DNA from: Adineta steineri
Taxonomy: Eukaryota; Rotifera; Eurotatoria; Adinetida; Adinetidae
Direction: 5' to 3'
Length of the DNA: 64,000 nt
NCBI GenBank assembly: GCA_905250115.1
Contig: CAJNOI010000083.1
Span: 16,316-80,315 of the forward strand
Shown here in pieces: positions 12,458-25,035 of this stretch. A model generated the notes under the pieces. That model made no database searches, was not told where the DNA came from, and saw only the letters and a program-made list of their open reading frames with translations. The position numbers were made by a program, and so were the translations under genes. Within the stretch, counting starts at the first letter, position 1. Every line of letters starts with the position of its first letter.

Positions 12458-13480
12458 ATGGCAAGTTCGCTCGAAAAAGCTGATGTATTAGTTCGAGAAT
12501 GTGAAGAACTGAATCGTCTAGTAACATCGATCAAAAACCATATTGATGAAAGTGTTGCGTCGGTTGCAAATGATTTAAATGAGTGGAAACAATTGAAAAG
12601 TAATCTATCAAAAACAATCGTGCGTGGAAAGGTTCTACTGGATGTTGGAGGACGTGAATTTTCAACAACAGTTGATACATTGACCAACGAAAAGGATACA
12701 TTTTTTACGGCACTTTTCTCTTGTCAATGGGAACTAGAAAAAGACGAAAGAGGGCGTATCTTTATTGATAGAAGTGGTGATTTATTTGCTGAAGTTTTGG
12801 AATATATGCGAAATCCAACTGAATTTGTTTTGGTTGACGAACGTTTGCGACAACGCCTGATAAATGAAGCAAGATTTTATAAATTGAATAATCTAGTTGA
12901 AATTTTGACGGAACCCGCAAGGAGGGCAGAAGAAGAGAGACAAAAAGTGAAATTTGAGAATACAACTCTTTTAAACATTGAACAACAACAAAAACTAAAT
13001 GAATTTTACGATACAAATGATCAACGATGGCAGCTTATTTACAAAGGAACCAGAGACGGATTTGACGCGAATGCATTTCATCGTCTGTGCGATAATCAAG
13101 GACCAACAATCACTGTCGTGAGATCAACAGGTGGTTATTTATTTGGCGGTTATGCTTCACAAAGTTGGACTTCAACAAATGGGTATACGAATGCTTTAAA
13201 TTCCTTTCTCTTCCTATTAACGAATGCGAATGGAAGCCAACCCACGAAATTTCTTTACAATAGTAATGTAAACGGTTTGTATGGAAAGGATGGTTACGGG
13301 CCAACATTTGGTGGGGGCCATGACTTGCATATTAGCAGCGGCAGTAACACAAATACTAATAGCTACTGTAATCTTGGCAATAGTTATCCGAACACACTTA
13401 GCCTTGGTCAGAATACATTTACTGGTGCCCGAGCTTTTCAAACAAATGAAATCGAAGTTTTCAAACTGACACCACAATAG
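12458..13480 (+). CDS. BTB (T1/KCTD-type)-TLDc domain protein
   Basis: One intronless coding exon of 340 aa. Residues 5-50 are a probable coiled coil. Residues 58-150 are a T1-type BTB fold, shown by VLLDVGGREFSTTVDTL, FIDRSGDLFAEVLEYMRN and ARFYKLNNLVEIL. Residues 175-338 are a TLDc domain: WQLIYKGTRDGFDANAFH, GYLFGGYASQSW, FGGGHDL and a closing NEIEVFKL. T1 BTBs oligomerise and often bind cullin 3. TLDc domains occur in oxidation-resistance and V-ATPase-binding proteins. The fusion is common in rotifers and protists as I recall. The ATG follows a usable splice acceptor at 12451-12452, which suggests a UTR intron. The protein is probably cytosolic. Confidence 0.9.
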   Translation: MASSLEKADVLVRECEELNRLVTSIKNHIDESVASVANDLNEWKQLKSNLSKTIVRGKVLLDVGGREFSTTVDTLTNEKDTFFTALFSCQWELEKDERGRIFIDRSGDLFAEVLEYMRNPTEFVLVDERLRQRLINEARFYKLNNLVEILTEPARRAEEERQKVKFENTTLLNIEQQQKLNEFYDTNDQRWQLIYKGTRDGFDANAFHRLCDNQGPTITVVRSTGGYLFGGYASQSWTSTNGYTNALNSFLFLLTNANGSQPTKFLYNSNVNGLYGKDGYGPTFGGGHDLHISSGSNTNTNSYCNLGNSYPNTLSLGQNTFTGARAFQTNEIEVFKLTPQ

Positions 13481-14034
13481 TTTATTGTCAAATAATTATA
13501 TTTAGAACTCGAAATTTTGTTTGTTTGTTTGACTATTCATTCATTCTCTTCTTTATACTTTTATTTGTCTTAAGTATATTTCAAGCTCTTGCATAATATA
13601 TGAAGATAATTTTCGTAGGAAATGTTCCTATCATTCTTTATGAAATTATCTTTTTTTACTCAAATCAAATGTGTCGTACAAACAATGTAGAGAAGGAAAT
13701 CGGAATCTGGCAAATTGATGCTGGCGAACAATGAAATAAATCAGACATATACCACAGAGCTCTGTGGAACATTAGAGTTTTCCTATTCATTTGGTTTCTT
13801 TGTTGCACTTAGTGGTGACTCTGGAGTACGTAATGATCTAGCTAAATACTCTAACTTGTCTAAGTTAGCTGCTACCGTTTAGATGCATTTCTGAATGAGT
13901 GATGATCGCAAGATTTCTATTGTCCAATTCGAAGAGCTGCATCTGTAAGTCATCGGTGTCTTTGGGAGCGAAGAACTTAAGGAAGAATGACGGAAGTAAC
14001 CCAACGTGTCTACTGTCGGAACTGATCAGGAATA
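13481..14034. other. Intergenic
   Basis: 3' flank of the BTB-TLDc gene. On the minus strand 13865-14030 is an open stretch with less AT-driven composition (contains FFAPKDTDDLQMQLFELDN), perhaps a gene fragment; I could not identify it. Confidence 0.4.
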
Positions 14035-14104
14035 TTGAGGGTGTCAGTGTGGGTGAGGGTTTAGGTATCCCATGAGAGTAGATAGACACCCACACCCTCA
14101 AGAT
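14035..14104. repeat. TGTGGG-type hairpin at a gene breakpoint
   Basis: GAGGGTGTCAGTGTGGGTG faces CACCCACACCCTCAAGA. The open frame of the LRR-like relic starts exactly at its right end. Confidence 0.8.
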
Positions 14105-14905
14105 GATTTTGAAATATTTATTCAAAAAATATCATCTCAATTACTAATATTGAAGATCGTAACATTTAATGATCCATCATATCTTGATGCTAATCGATGG
14201 AAACGATTAATTTTACAAAATATGTTAAATTTACGCAAGTTTTATTTTGAATATCATGATTATTTTGATGATAATTATAAATTAACTCCCTATCATCGAT
14301 TAAGTAATCAATTTCTATGTTCATTTTGGATCGAACGACAATGGATATTTGATGTCAGTATTGATAATTTCGATATAATCTATTCAATTCAACCATATAG
14401 ATATGCACAAAGACCTTACATAGAAAAAAAAAGGTTTGAATTTGAAGAACATAAACTGTATCATCAAAATATAATAGAAAATATTAATTCACCAATTCCA
14501 CTCTCAGTAACAAATCATTTACATGAAAGCATAAATAAAATATTGATCAATAAGATGAATCTATTTTTAACTGTATTCAAGATTACTCATCTTGATGTTG
14601 ATTGTAGTACGATTACAATATCAAACTTAATCAATCTGATACAGCAGTTATCCTATCTAAAGCTCTTAAGAATGTCACATTTACCATTACTTAAAACAGA
14701 ATATTTAATCAATGAAAAACGACGTATTATACGTTTATCACAAAAAAATAAAAATATTACACGAGTTAATCTAGAATATGTATCTCAAATTGAACAAATT
14801 CAATTTATTTTCAAAACCAATGCTAAATTCATCAAATATCTTATTTTAATGTGCTTATTTATTCCATCGATTATGAAAACTATAATTATACAATTAAACA
14901 TATAG
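14105..14905 (+). pseudogene. 5'-truncated F-box/LRR-like protein fragment
   Basis: An open frame of about 266 codons ends at TAG 14905. It resembles the C-terminal part of a large bdelloid LRR-like family with an N-terminal F-box (from memory): FEIFIQKISSQL, SYLDANRWKRLI, LRKFYFEY, then FWIERQWIFD, and later leucine-rich strands (THLDVDCSTITISNLINLIQ). The N-terminal F-box and first LRRs are missing, and the frame runs directly out of the TGTGGG hairpin at 14035-14104. An ATG inside the hairpin (14072) could start it, but would encode repeat sequence. I read it as a remnant; a short expressed protein cannot be excluded. Confidence 0.6.
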
Positions 14906-15026
14906 ATAATAAAATCTATTTTCATCGAAAATTTTAGTTATATATTTTGAATAAATTGCTAACAGAAAATAAATAAACAGACTTCAATGAAAAATACTAA
15001 GAGTGATAAATTCCTTTGTTTAATAT

Positions 15027-16070
15027 TTAAGTTGCTAGTTCGATAGTGCTGACAATACGTAATTCCGGCGGTTCAGCTCTTAATTCTTGTTGTTTGTCGT
15101 TATTTCGTTCTATCACAAGATTTTGACCAAAAATATTCGAAACAATTTGTTTCGGTTTTTGACGAAAATCTTTCGAAACAACGGCATAGATAAAAAAGTC
15201 GGTACAACAAGGTAGCAGATGAATAAAAAAACCAAGGTTAAAGAGAAATCTGCCACGTGCCAGCTCCCATGGTGTTGATATTTCAGATGTAGGTATTCCT
15301 TGATAGATTGTATATGGGACGATGAGACTATCACCAAAAATGTGAACAATACTTTTCATGAATAAGCAACGAAGTAATTGAAAATCTTTTTTATGCATTG
15401 TTCGAATACCTTGTCGTTGTTGTCGTGGAATCGATCTCATTTGATGAACATTTTTAAATGAGTAAACAGAAAGAATGATCATTAGCAAATATAAGACAAG
15501 ATTAATAACCAATTCAGAATAATTAAGAAAATCAGTATACATTTGAGTAGGTTCATTCATGCAAATAAAAACAAATGGAGCGATTTGATAAATGTTAAAT
15601 TTAATGGCAGTATGTAGAAAAAAAATAGACCAGATGATGGCACTTATACTAAGAGAAAAATAAGCCAAACGTCTTGAACTATATAAACGTGTTTCCACAT
15701 TTGTCGAAGAAATTAAACGTCGATCAATTGAAGCAAGGACAAGAATACTTGGTGTTAATATATCAAAGACAAATAATACATAATGAAATAGTTTACACAA
15801 GATCATATTAGTATTCAGTATTTGATTGTTAAAACCATAGATAAAAATATAACCCAATAAAGTATTGTTAATATTGATGAAATTAGTCAGAAGAATAATG
15901 AGAAAATAAAAAACACAAACATTTTTGCGCCATGTTTTCTGACAAAATATACGAGCACTCAGTAATATTCCAAGATTGCCACATATATAAAATGGAATAC
16001 CAACGAATTGGTACACATAACTAAGAACACTGTTGAATATGTTCACATCGGGACTAGTAGATGAATCCAT
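15027..16070 (-). CDS. Rhodopsin-like GPCR
   Basis: Single-exon frame of 347 aa from the internal Met at 16070 (MDSSTSPDVN). A longer frame to 16190 exists, but its extra 40 residues are unlike a receptor N-terminus, and an acceptor-like CATTTCAG lies just before the chosen ATG. Seven hydrophobic segments are clear. TM1 holds ICGNLGILL. TM3 ends in ASIDRRLIS, a DRR form of the DRY motif. A Cys sits before TM3 (MILCKLFHY) and another in loop 2 (FICMNEP). TM7 reads CTDFFIYAVVSKDFR, a variant of NPxxY. The layout is like peptide-type receptors of the class A family, but the ligand is unknown. The next minus-strand gene lies about 7.5 kb downstream in the window. Confidence 0.85.
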   Translation of the reverse strand: MDSSTSPDVNIFNSVLSYVYQFVGIPFYICGNLGILLSARIFCQKTWRKNVCVFYFLIILLTNFININNTLLGYIFIYGFNNQILNTNMILCKLFHYVLFVFDILTPSILVLASIDRRLISSTNVETRLYSSRRLAYFSLSISAIIWSIFFLHTAIKFNIYQIAPFVFICMNEPTQMYTDFLNYSELVINLVLYLLMIILSVYSFKNVHQMRSIPRQQRQGIRTMHKKDFQLLRCLFMKSIVHIFGDSLIVPYTIYQGIPTSEISTPWELARGRFLFNLGFFIHLLPCCTDFFIYAVVSKDFRQKPKQIVSNIFGQNLVIERNNDKQQELRAEPPELRIVSTIELAT

Positions 16071-16803
16071 TAAATAGAACTGAAATGTTAGTGAGATGCG
16101 CTTCTGACAGGAGACACTGAATGAATGACTACTGCGTTCTTCAGAAAACAGGAAAAAATAGTCTGAAAAAAAAACATGATTAATACTCATTAAAATATAA
16201 TTGACTTCCTAATCCTTCTGAAGGTTTAATTATAAGTTTTAAGATGTAAGCTGATTTTGATTTTTTTTATATAGAAATAATTACATAGGCGGAAAACTGA
16301 ATCAAGTAAAGCATTTTCTAGAATAGGATTAGTTGCGTCTTTTAATCGGTTTATATTTTGTTAAAGTATTATTTTATAAAAATGATATTTTCTAATTTTT
16401 ACGTATAATATTATTGAGTAGTATCAAAAATGAGAGGTTTTTACATAGAGGAAAAGAATATTTTACATATTGTCGTCATTGTCAGCAGCAAATTAACACA
16501 GAACAGAAAATCATACTCTCTGTAGCGTATTCAACTAGTGAAAGATATGTAACAGAACGCAAAAAAAAATCCTGCCTCTATCTCGTCAAAAAGACAAAGC
16601 TTATGTCCCATTCGAATCAGTCATTCATCAATTTTAAATCAAAATAGTGTCAAAGTTAAATGTTACACGTGTATTTTTGTCAACAAAAACAACAATTTTT
16701 CTTTCCTATTCTGCGTCTATTGACTGTTTACCTAATTCGTACACAGTCATATCTTGATTGTACTTACGTGAAGTCATTTTTTTTCTACTACACCAGTATA
16801 TTA
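16071..16803. other. Intergenic
   Basis: 5' side of the minus-strand GPCR and AT-rich sequence before the RWD-RBR relic; no supported gene. Confidence 0.5.
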
Positions 16804-17785
16804 ATGACGAATATCGAGAAACAATCCGATAAAATCTTTGCATTACAATCCATATTCGATAAGAATTTTCATCATTTATTCTTTCATGTTTTTCGTATTT
16901 GAAATTGGATAGTTACGAATTTCTTTAAGGAGAGGTATGTGTTTATGATTGGATTAATTTACTTGAATTTCAAAACAATGAAGACGACAATGATTCACGA
17001 GCATTAAATGGATATTCTAATGAGAATGTTGAAAAAATACTTCATTCACAAACAATATATCCAAAAGATAATATGATACAACATGTAAATTTGATTTATT
17101 TAGAAGCTAGTATATAGAACTCATAAATCTCCGTCAACCTTCATATGCCAATATGAAATATCTCAAAGAAACTTTCAGATACTAGTATGAGTAGGGTTAT
17201 TATTTTATCTGTAGAAACATCGATGAATCGCTCATCGTATCCTATCTTTAGCTTGCTTTATTCTACTATTATAAATAATATCCACACAATAACTTTAGCG
17301 AAGAAGCAGTATCTATACTCATTCTTGTATTCATATGAAATGATCTCATTTATAGAGAGCATATGTCGGGCATAGAATTATTGTCTCCAGAAGTCAACAA
17401 TAACAACAACATGACGAACAACTTCTAGCGACAATTGCTAAAACCGAAAGAGTGAACAAGTCATTAATTAAAAAAAATGGTGGTCGCCTGAGCATGCATT
17501 GTGCGCGGTGTAATTATGGTTTTAGATGGAAAAGAAATACCATTATTTCATTATTAAATAGATTTATACGAAATTATGAACAAATGAGCCAAGTAGCAAA
17601 TACACGTTAGTATTGAATTATTTATTTGAGTTATTACAGGATTAAATTTATTTTCTATTTTAGCGGACCCATCTAAATCACAAACAAATGTGGATGAGTT
17701 AGAATACCATCAACCAACGACATTCGCATTCACCCTATTTGTAAATATTGTTCTCATTTATATGTATGCTTCTATGGAGAGGTGA
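16804..17785 (+). pseudogene. Decayed RWD-RBR (RNF14-like) E3 ubiquitin ligase
   Basis: Scattered pieces in order. 16804-16902 encodes MTNIEKQSDKIFALQSIFD, the start of an RWD domain, then stops. About 16928-17118 encodes CVYDWINLLEFQNN, like the RWD end of RNF14. 17404-17605 encodes a RING2 (Rcat) end: KKNGGRLSMHCARCNYGFRW. A final exon 17664-17785, phase-1 spliced from 17605, adds a Pro/Ser linker and a C-terminal hydrophobic segment (FTLFVNIVLIYMY). RBR enzymes pass ubiquitin through a catalytic Cys in the NGGC motif; here that residue is Arg (NGGR), and the FCW zinc ligand is FRW. RING1 and IBR cannot be read. I infer a dead gene. Confidence 0.6.
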
Positions 17786-18006
17786 TTTTTATTGACAGTC
17801 AGTAAGAATTACTTAGAGAAAGAGAACATGCATGTACGAGTTACAAAATGTGAATAAGTGAGCACGTGGCTTTTTGTATTTCTGTGTTTTGTGTATTTAA
17901 TGATGACTGCTTACTTCTCTTGATCAAATTTCGTCAATATTAAAGACATCATTATTTCGATAGGAAGCAGTTTAAACGTTTGACATAACAACGACAAACA
18001 TTTAAC

Positions 18007-19823
<1,817 letters not shown>

Positions 19824-20522
19824 CAACATCATTTACGATATGTTTCATCGTATAATTAATGATATGGATTTGTCTTTTTGTTTGTTTTTGTGTCATCTAA
19901 GATAAAATCATAATTCTTATATTTCGATTGACAATAGAAGTTCCATATACTAGAAATAATAAGCAAAATTAATTCAAATAACGAGTCTATCCACAACATT
20001 TAATAAACAAACAGTTCAAAGATATCAGCTTATGCTGCATCTTAGATAAGGAAAACTGTCACTCGTATTATCTTTATGAATGCCAGAGATTCTATCTGAT
20101 TTTGTTTCAAACAGTTATTATGATAAGAACAATATTCCTTTACTGTTATATTAGTAAATAGCCTCTTCGGTTTTGGTAAACTTGAAAATAAATTTCAGAT
20201 ATTTGAATGAAAAGATTTTGGTGACTATCAAGACATGCTGAAGATAATATAATCTGACCATGAACAAAACGTATTTCAGCTAATTCCATCGGTTACAACA
20301 CTGCAAGATCTTGGGTGAGGATGTGGGTGTCTTTTCTTTAGTCATACTCATACCTTCAATAGCATCTTGTTTGTACATTCTACACTTAATTTTTTCTGTA
20401 TCAATATATCAAATAGTTCATTTTACCTCGTGCTCAAGCTATGTCCTTCATACCATTATGTCAAAGTATTATTATTTTCTAGATTTATTATCATCAACTT
20501 TATACGTTGTCGATTCGTTCAT
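19824..20522. other. Intergenic with hairpin
   Basis: 3' flank of beta-tubulin and 5' flank of the RING-MIT gene; the only structure seen is the hairpin at 20303-20370. Confidence 0.5.
20303..20370. repeat. TGTGGG-type hairpin
   Basis: GAGGATGTGGGTG faces CATACTCATACCTTC, with outer CAAGAT / ATCTTG also paired. It sits about 150 nt upstream of the RING-MIT start. Confidence 0.7.
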
Positions 20523-21621
20523 ATGGCTTCGAATAATGTAAACTCCATCGAACATGTAATTAGTTGTTCGATTTGTCTTGAAGCTTTCAACGATCCACGC
20601 ATATTGCCATGCTCGCATACTTATTGTTTTGAATGTATTCAACAAATAGCCTCTAGCAACAATAATCAATTCGAGTGTCCACTACGTGATGGAACTATAA
20701 TTCGAAAAGAACAAATTGACTCACTACCTTTGAACAGAGCTGTGCGTGACATCATTGAACATCTAAGTAAGTGAATCGATTAATTAATGAATGACGCTTT
20801 GCTAAATTTCGTATATGAGATGCATTGATCTTATTAACCATGAGACAAAATAGATATAACTGAAAATTTCTCAGAGTCATTTTTTCGTTGATTTTCTACT
20901 CATTCAAGTCAGGGAAAAATAAAGCCTCTGTTCGCTCTATGAGATATTATTGTATTTTTGGACATTGAAAGAGAAATTTTTTATTCTAAAAATATGCTCA
21001 TCTACTGCAGAAAGTTGAAAAGGAGAAAAAAGGAGCGTATTCTCAAAAACAATTTCAACTTGAACATACATTGAGTTTTTCTTTAATTGTAGGATCACAA
21101 AACACAACTAATGTGACTGGAGGAAATGATGATTCATCAATAACAGCTGGCAGTTCAAATTCTAAGTATGATTATCTTCAGGTACAGTATCCTATTCCAG
21201 CAATATATATTCAAATACTTTATTGCTTCTTCTTCTCTTAGCAAGGCATTCGATATGCTGAGCAGGCTGTACAAGACGATACAGCTCACAATTATAAAGT
21301 TGCTGCACAATATTATATGAGTGCCGCTGATTCACTCATGCATGCAGTGAAATGTCAGTATTTTAACTGTGGGTTTTTGAGAAAGATATCTAAATTTGAA
21401 TGTGTTTAGATATTACAAATAATCCTCAAATGAAACACGACTTAAGATCAAAAATCGAGAGTTATATCAAACGAGCAGAAGAGATCGAGCAAATTTTAAA
21501 GGATATTGGAACCAAAAGCAAGACTAGCGCTGTTTGTGTCTATTACCTTAACAATACGAGCGACAATGAAGGTGATGATTCGAATGATAGGAGAATGATG
21601 CTTAAATATGTTCGTTTGTGA
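20523..21621 (+). CDS. RING finger-MIT domain protein
   Basis: Four exons (20523-20766, 21093-21181, 21242-21353, 21410-21621) give 218 aa with consistent phases 1, 0, 1. Residues 14-60 are a C3HC4 RING: CSICLEAFNDPRILPCSHTY, CFECI, then CPLRD. Residues about 115-190 match a MIT (microtubule-interacting and trafficking) domain as in VPS4: QDDTAHNYKVAAQYYMSAA, LMHAVKY, RSKIESYIKRAEEIEQIL. RING domains recruit E2 enzymes; MIT domains bind ESCRT-III tails. The fusion suggests a ubiquitin ligase working at ESCRT or endosomal membranes; this is inference. A second MIT cassette follows at 22270. The tail after the MIT domain is acidic and without recognisable features. Confidence 0.85.
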
Positions 21622-22269
21622 ACGATATCTATCTAATGCGATACTTTGAGCTGATATCGAAAGCTTAACATCAAAAGACTTCGTTGAGAAGATCGATAAA
21701 CTGTTACCTCCTGACTGAATTTCTTAGCACTGCTAAAACAAGAGATCGTAACAGATAACTCTATATGTTCATCTATTGAGTGGGGCACGCTGTCAGCCAT
21801 CTGCTAGAAACGATATGAAGCCAACACCAGAAACATTTGTTAAAGACTTGAATTTATCAAACAAGTTTCTTTTCAATTTAAACTGGCGGATAATATCAGG
21901 TTTTTTAATCTAAACTGATATATGACGACTGAAGACATTCCAAAGTGACGAAGTTCGTCATTCAATACAGCAGTTAAATTAAACTATCTTTGATGAGCAA
22001 AATCAACAAGAAAACCTGTTATCACTAAAGCAGTTATTTTTTGATTGTTGTTCATGAATAGATGTCATCTACTTCAGTTTTCTTTGCGCTTAACCCGTTT
22101 CAGACAGTTAAGTGATAAGTTTTGCAGATCTCAATGAGAACTTTTTAGTTCAAAAGTCCAATAGAACAGGTATTCATACAATAGAAGAAATTGCGCTCTA
22201 GAAAACCAAAAGATTTCTATTAGCATCGACTCCGACACGAATACTCATTGAATCTCTCTCTCATTACAG

Positions 22270-22704
22270 GATCGCAAAGTACTTCTCTTGATCCTACTGA
22301 TATCCACAACGTACGTACTGTGGCTAGAGAAAATGATGATTCAGCAATGATAACCGGTACTTCAAATATTTGCCATGATTATCTTCGGGTACAGTATTCT
22401 ATTCCGGCAACATTTGGATTCGAATACTTTATTGCTTCTTCTTCTCTTAGAAAGGTATTCGATGTGCTGAACAGGCCGTAAAAGAAGATGAAGCTCACAA
22501 TTATAAAGCTGCTGCACAATATTATATGACAGCAGCTGAATGGCTCATGCATGCAGTAAAATGTCAGTATTTTAACTACCTTTTTTTTGGGAGAGAGGTA
22601 TCTAAATATGAATGTATTTAGACGTTGCAGATAATCCTGAAATGAAACAAATGTTACGATCAAAAATCGAGAGTTATATCGAACGAGCAGAAGAGATCAA
22701 ATAA
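22270..22704 (+). CDS. Duplicated MIT cassette, alternative 3' end or truncated paralogue
   Basis: Three exons (22270-22388, 22451-22562, 22622-22704) repeat exons 2-4 of the RING-MIT gene with the same intron positions and phases. They encode a MIT domain (KEDEAHNYKAAAQYYMTAAE, LMHAVKY, RSKIESYIERAEEIK) and then stop early. No RING precedes it. Its first exon begins in phase 1 after an AG, so it could be joined to the RING exon ending at 20766 in place of the first MIT cassette, giving two isoforms. Otherwise it is a headless duplicate. Intron sequences are also similar between copies, so the duplication is fairly recent. Confidence 0.6.
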
Positions 22705-23641
22705 CATTAACTAACCGTTCTTATGTCCGCATCTTTTCCAAGTGTATAATTTATTCGATAGAGAACATCTTTCTACGTGTATTATCTAATCTTGACGTTT
22801 TTTAAATATATCTTGCTGAAGTTAAAGAGACTGCAAGATCAGTTTTTTCGTTGAATGTCATTTTATCGCTTTATCGATTTCCAAGGATGGATATGAGCGT
22901 AATACATACCAACGGAGCTAAAAATATGTGTCAATCTACATTCAGAATCAAAGGATAATCATGACAAAAATGTGCAAAACTCGCTCATGAAAATCCATGA
23001 GTGATTAGTTTATTATGATGTTGACTAAGTGTAGTCGTACTAGAGAGTGGATGTATGTATGTAACTTTACTTACTCTTTAGTCGCATATCAGTGCATTGA
23101 CGATGAAGACATGGATGATATATGGTTAAATTCTCTTTATCGAACATATTGATTATTTTCTAGTGATAACTCAATATATAATCACTTGTTGGTATTTTAT
23201 GTTCTTAGACGTATATTTTATCGTTTTCAATCAATTAATTGTTAGGACTTAATTAAAATAACTTTTATAAAAACAAATATATTTTATATTTGTTGATAAT
23301 CAATTAAATGTCACTAGGATGTGGGTGGGTGTGGTTCTTATATAACCTCGACACTCACGCCAACACCTATTCTATTCAAAGTCCAATTAGACACGACATA
23401 ACTTTTATTGTCTCAATATATCCAAACACATGTAAATGAATACAGACGATAATATGATTATTTATAAGCTTATCAGAGACGGTTTCTTTTTGATTGTTTT
23501 TTAAAAAGAAACAAGCAGACAGTATTAGTGTGTTTTATGAAAAAATGTAGAAGAGAATTTATTAAATAGACTTTCAAGAATTATTTATCTAGCTAAAGAA
23601 AAAGACAGGAACTATAGTTTATATATGGTAACTAAATAGGC
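22705..23641. other. Intergenic
   Basis: AT-rich, with a TGTGGG-type hairpin at 23316-23370. No gene seen. Confidence 0.55.
23316..23370. repeat. TGTGGG-type hairpin
   Basis: AGGATGTGGGTGGGTGTGG faces an arm rich in CACTCACGCCAACACCT; pairing is imperfect. Confidence 0.65.
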
Positions 23642-24607
23642 TCAGTTATTTTGTGGATGGTCGGTTATAACCAATGGAAGTTTTAATCGAATGTTAGTAG
23701 AAAATCCACTAAGATGAGCTTCGAAATGTAGTTCATAGTTTACTATGATTGGTTGTTCTTTGCTCTTCATAGGATAATGAAATGAAAACGTCGGCGGAAT
23801 TGTACGGGGAATAAAAAAGTGAAAGTTTTTATGAAGATGTGAGTTTTGAAAGTGATTGATAGTTTTAAGAGTTTCATTAAGGATATCGACCCTTCTGTGT
23901 ACAGCAGGACCAAGTTTTAAATGTTGAGCGAGAGTCACCGATATTCGATTTATTAAGACTTCTTTAGGATTTTGTATTTCTATATCAAACGAAACGTTGT
24001 TTCCAACAGCGATGGTTGATTTATGTAAAATCACATGAAGATGAACATCTTTTTGATTCTTTTCTTGTGCTTCAACTTTCATTTCATCTACAGGTGACGA
24101 CATATATTTAACAACGATAGGTATAATTTTCTTGATGTTTCGTTTATACCATTCGCGTCTGACAAATGTGATCTGAATGAAATAATAAATAAATGAATCT
24201 AAATATTGTCTCTTTTTGAGTGTTGGTGGTAAAGAATCGTTAAGAAAGAAACGAAATGGCCACTTATAATTGCCACGTGGTAAGAGAAAATCACTTTTTG
24301 CATTAGAGAAATTTAGATTGAGCCGTTGGCTGAAGAATATCATGTGACGAGTGTTTCTCGTTGATTTGTAAGTATTATCAGCGAATATATTTTTGTAAGC
24401 AAGTCTACCAATTAATTCAACATCGATACGTTTCAATTTCATTTTTTCATTACGGGAATGATTAAATTCGATGTTACCCAGAACGAAGTTTCCGGTCCAA
24501 AATACAGTCTGATTTTGTTCAGAAAATTGACATATGATATTCGATTCTAATCCACCATTAGCTGAGCCAATTAATATAAACAGGAGAAACAAGAATGAAT
24601 GTATCAT
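23642..24607 (-). CDS. Alpha-arrestin-like protein with an N-terminal signal peptide
   Basis: One exon of 321 aa from the Met at 24607. A further in-frame codon upstream at 24664 gives an unlikely extension. The body follows the two-lobed arrestin fold as in bdelloid alpha-arrestins. The N lobe has VFWTGNFVLGNIEFN, VELIGRLAY, LLPRGNYKWPFRFFL and LPPTL. The C lobe has STIAVGNNVSFDIEIQNP, IPPTFSFHYPM, a YELHFEAHL strand and a closing LKLPLVIT. Arrestins are normally cytosolic adaptors for receptor endocytosis. Here the first 20 residues (IHSFLFLLFILIGSANG) look like a cleavable signal peptide, and several Asn-X-Ser/Thr sites follow, so the protein may be secreted or lumenal. No PPxY motif is seen. 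Confidence 0.75.
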   Translation of the reverse strand: MIHSFLFLLFILIGSANGGLESNIICQFSEQNQTVFWTGNFVLGNIEFNHSRNEKMKLKRIDVELIGRLAYKNIFADNTYKSTRNTRHMIFFSQRLNLNFSNAKSDFLLPRGNYKWPFRFFLNDSLPPTLKKRQYLDSFIYYFIQITFVRREWYKRNIKKIIPIVVKYMSSPVDEMKVEAQEKNQKDVHLHVILHKSTIAVGNNVSFDIEIQNPKEVLINRISVTLAQHLKLGPAVHRRVDILNETLKTINHFQNSHLHKNFHFFIPRTIPPTFSFHYPMKSKEQPIIVNYELHFEAHLSGFSTNIRLKLPLVITDHPQNN

Positions 24608-24954
24608 ACTGGAATACAAATAAAAACACAAATATTTAGTTTTTATTAATTCTTGCTGATGCATTTATTTCGTGTATAGATCAAAATATCGATGAAGATA
24701 AGATTGATAGAACTTTAAATGGCATAAATGTGTCTATTTGTTATAAACAAATACTTTAGTGAAGTTGTAAAATGTCAGTAAATGAAACTACAAAAGAGCA
24801 AACTATCAAAAATAATTATTAAAAAGTCAAAGCATCGAATGAATCAAGATTTATTTCAGTGATGTTAAAAGATAAAATAAAGAGAATAACTGCGAGATCT
24901 TTATCTCTATATATATTTCTTCCTCCTCGCTGTGAAAACGCAGCAGCTATATAT

Positions 24955-25018
24955 AGGATGTGAGTGTGAATATGTACGCGTTTCCTCTGATATCACATTC
25001 ACATCCAATCATACCCTT
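24955..25018. repeat. TGTGGG-type hairpin
   Basis: AGGATGTGAGTGTGAATATG faces a CATTCACATCC arm. It lies between the 3' end of the RING gene and the arrestin 5' end. Confidence 0.65.
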
Positions 25019-25035
25019 CAAAAAGAGATTTTCTC

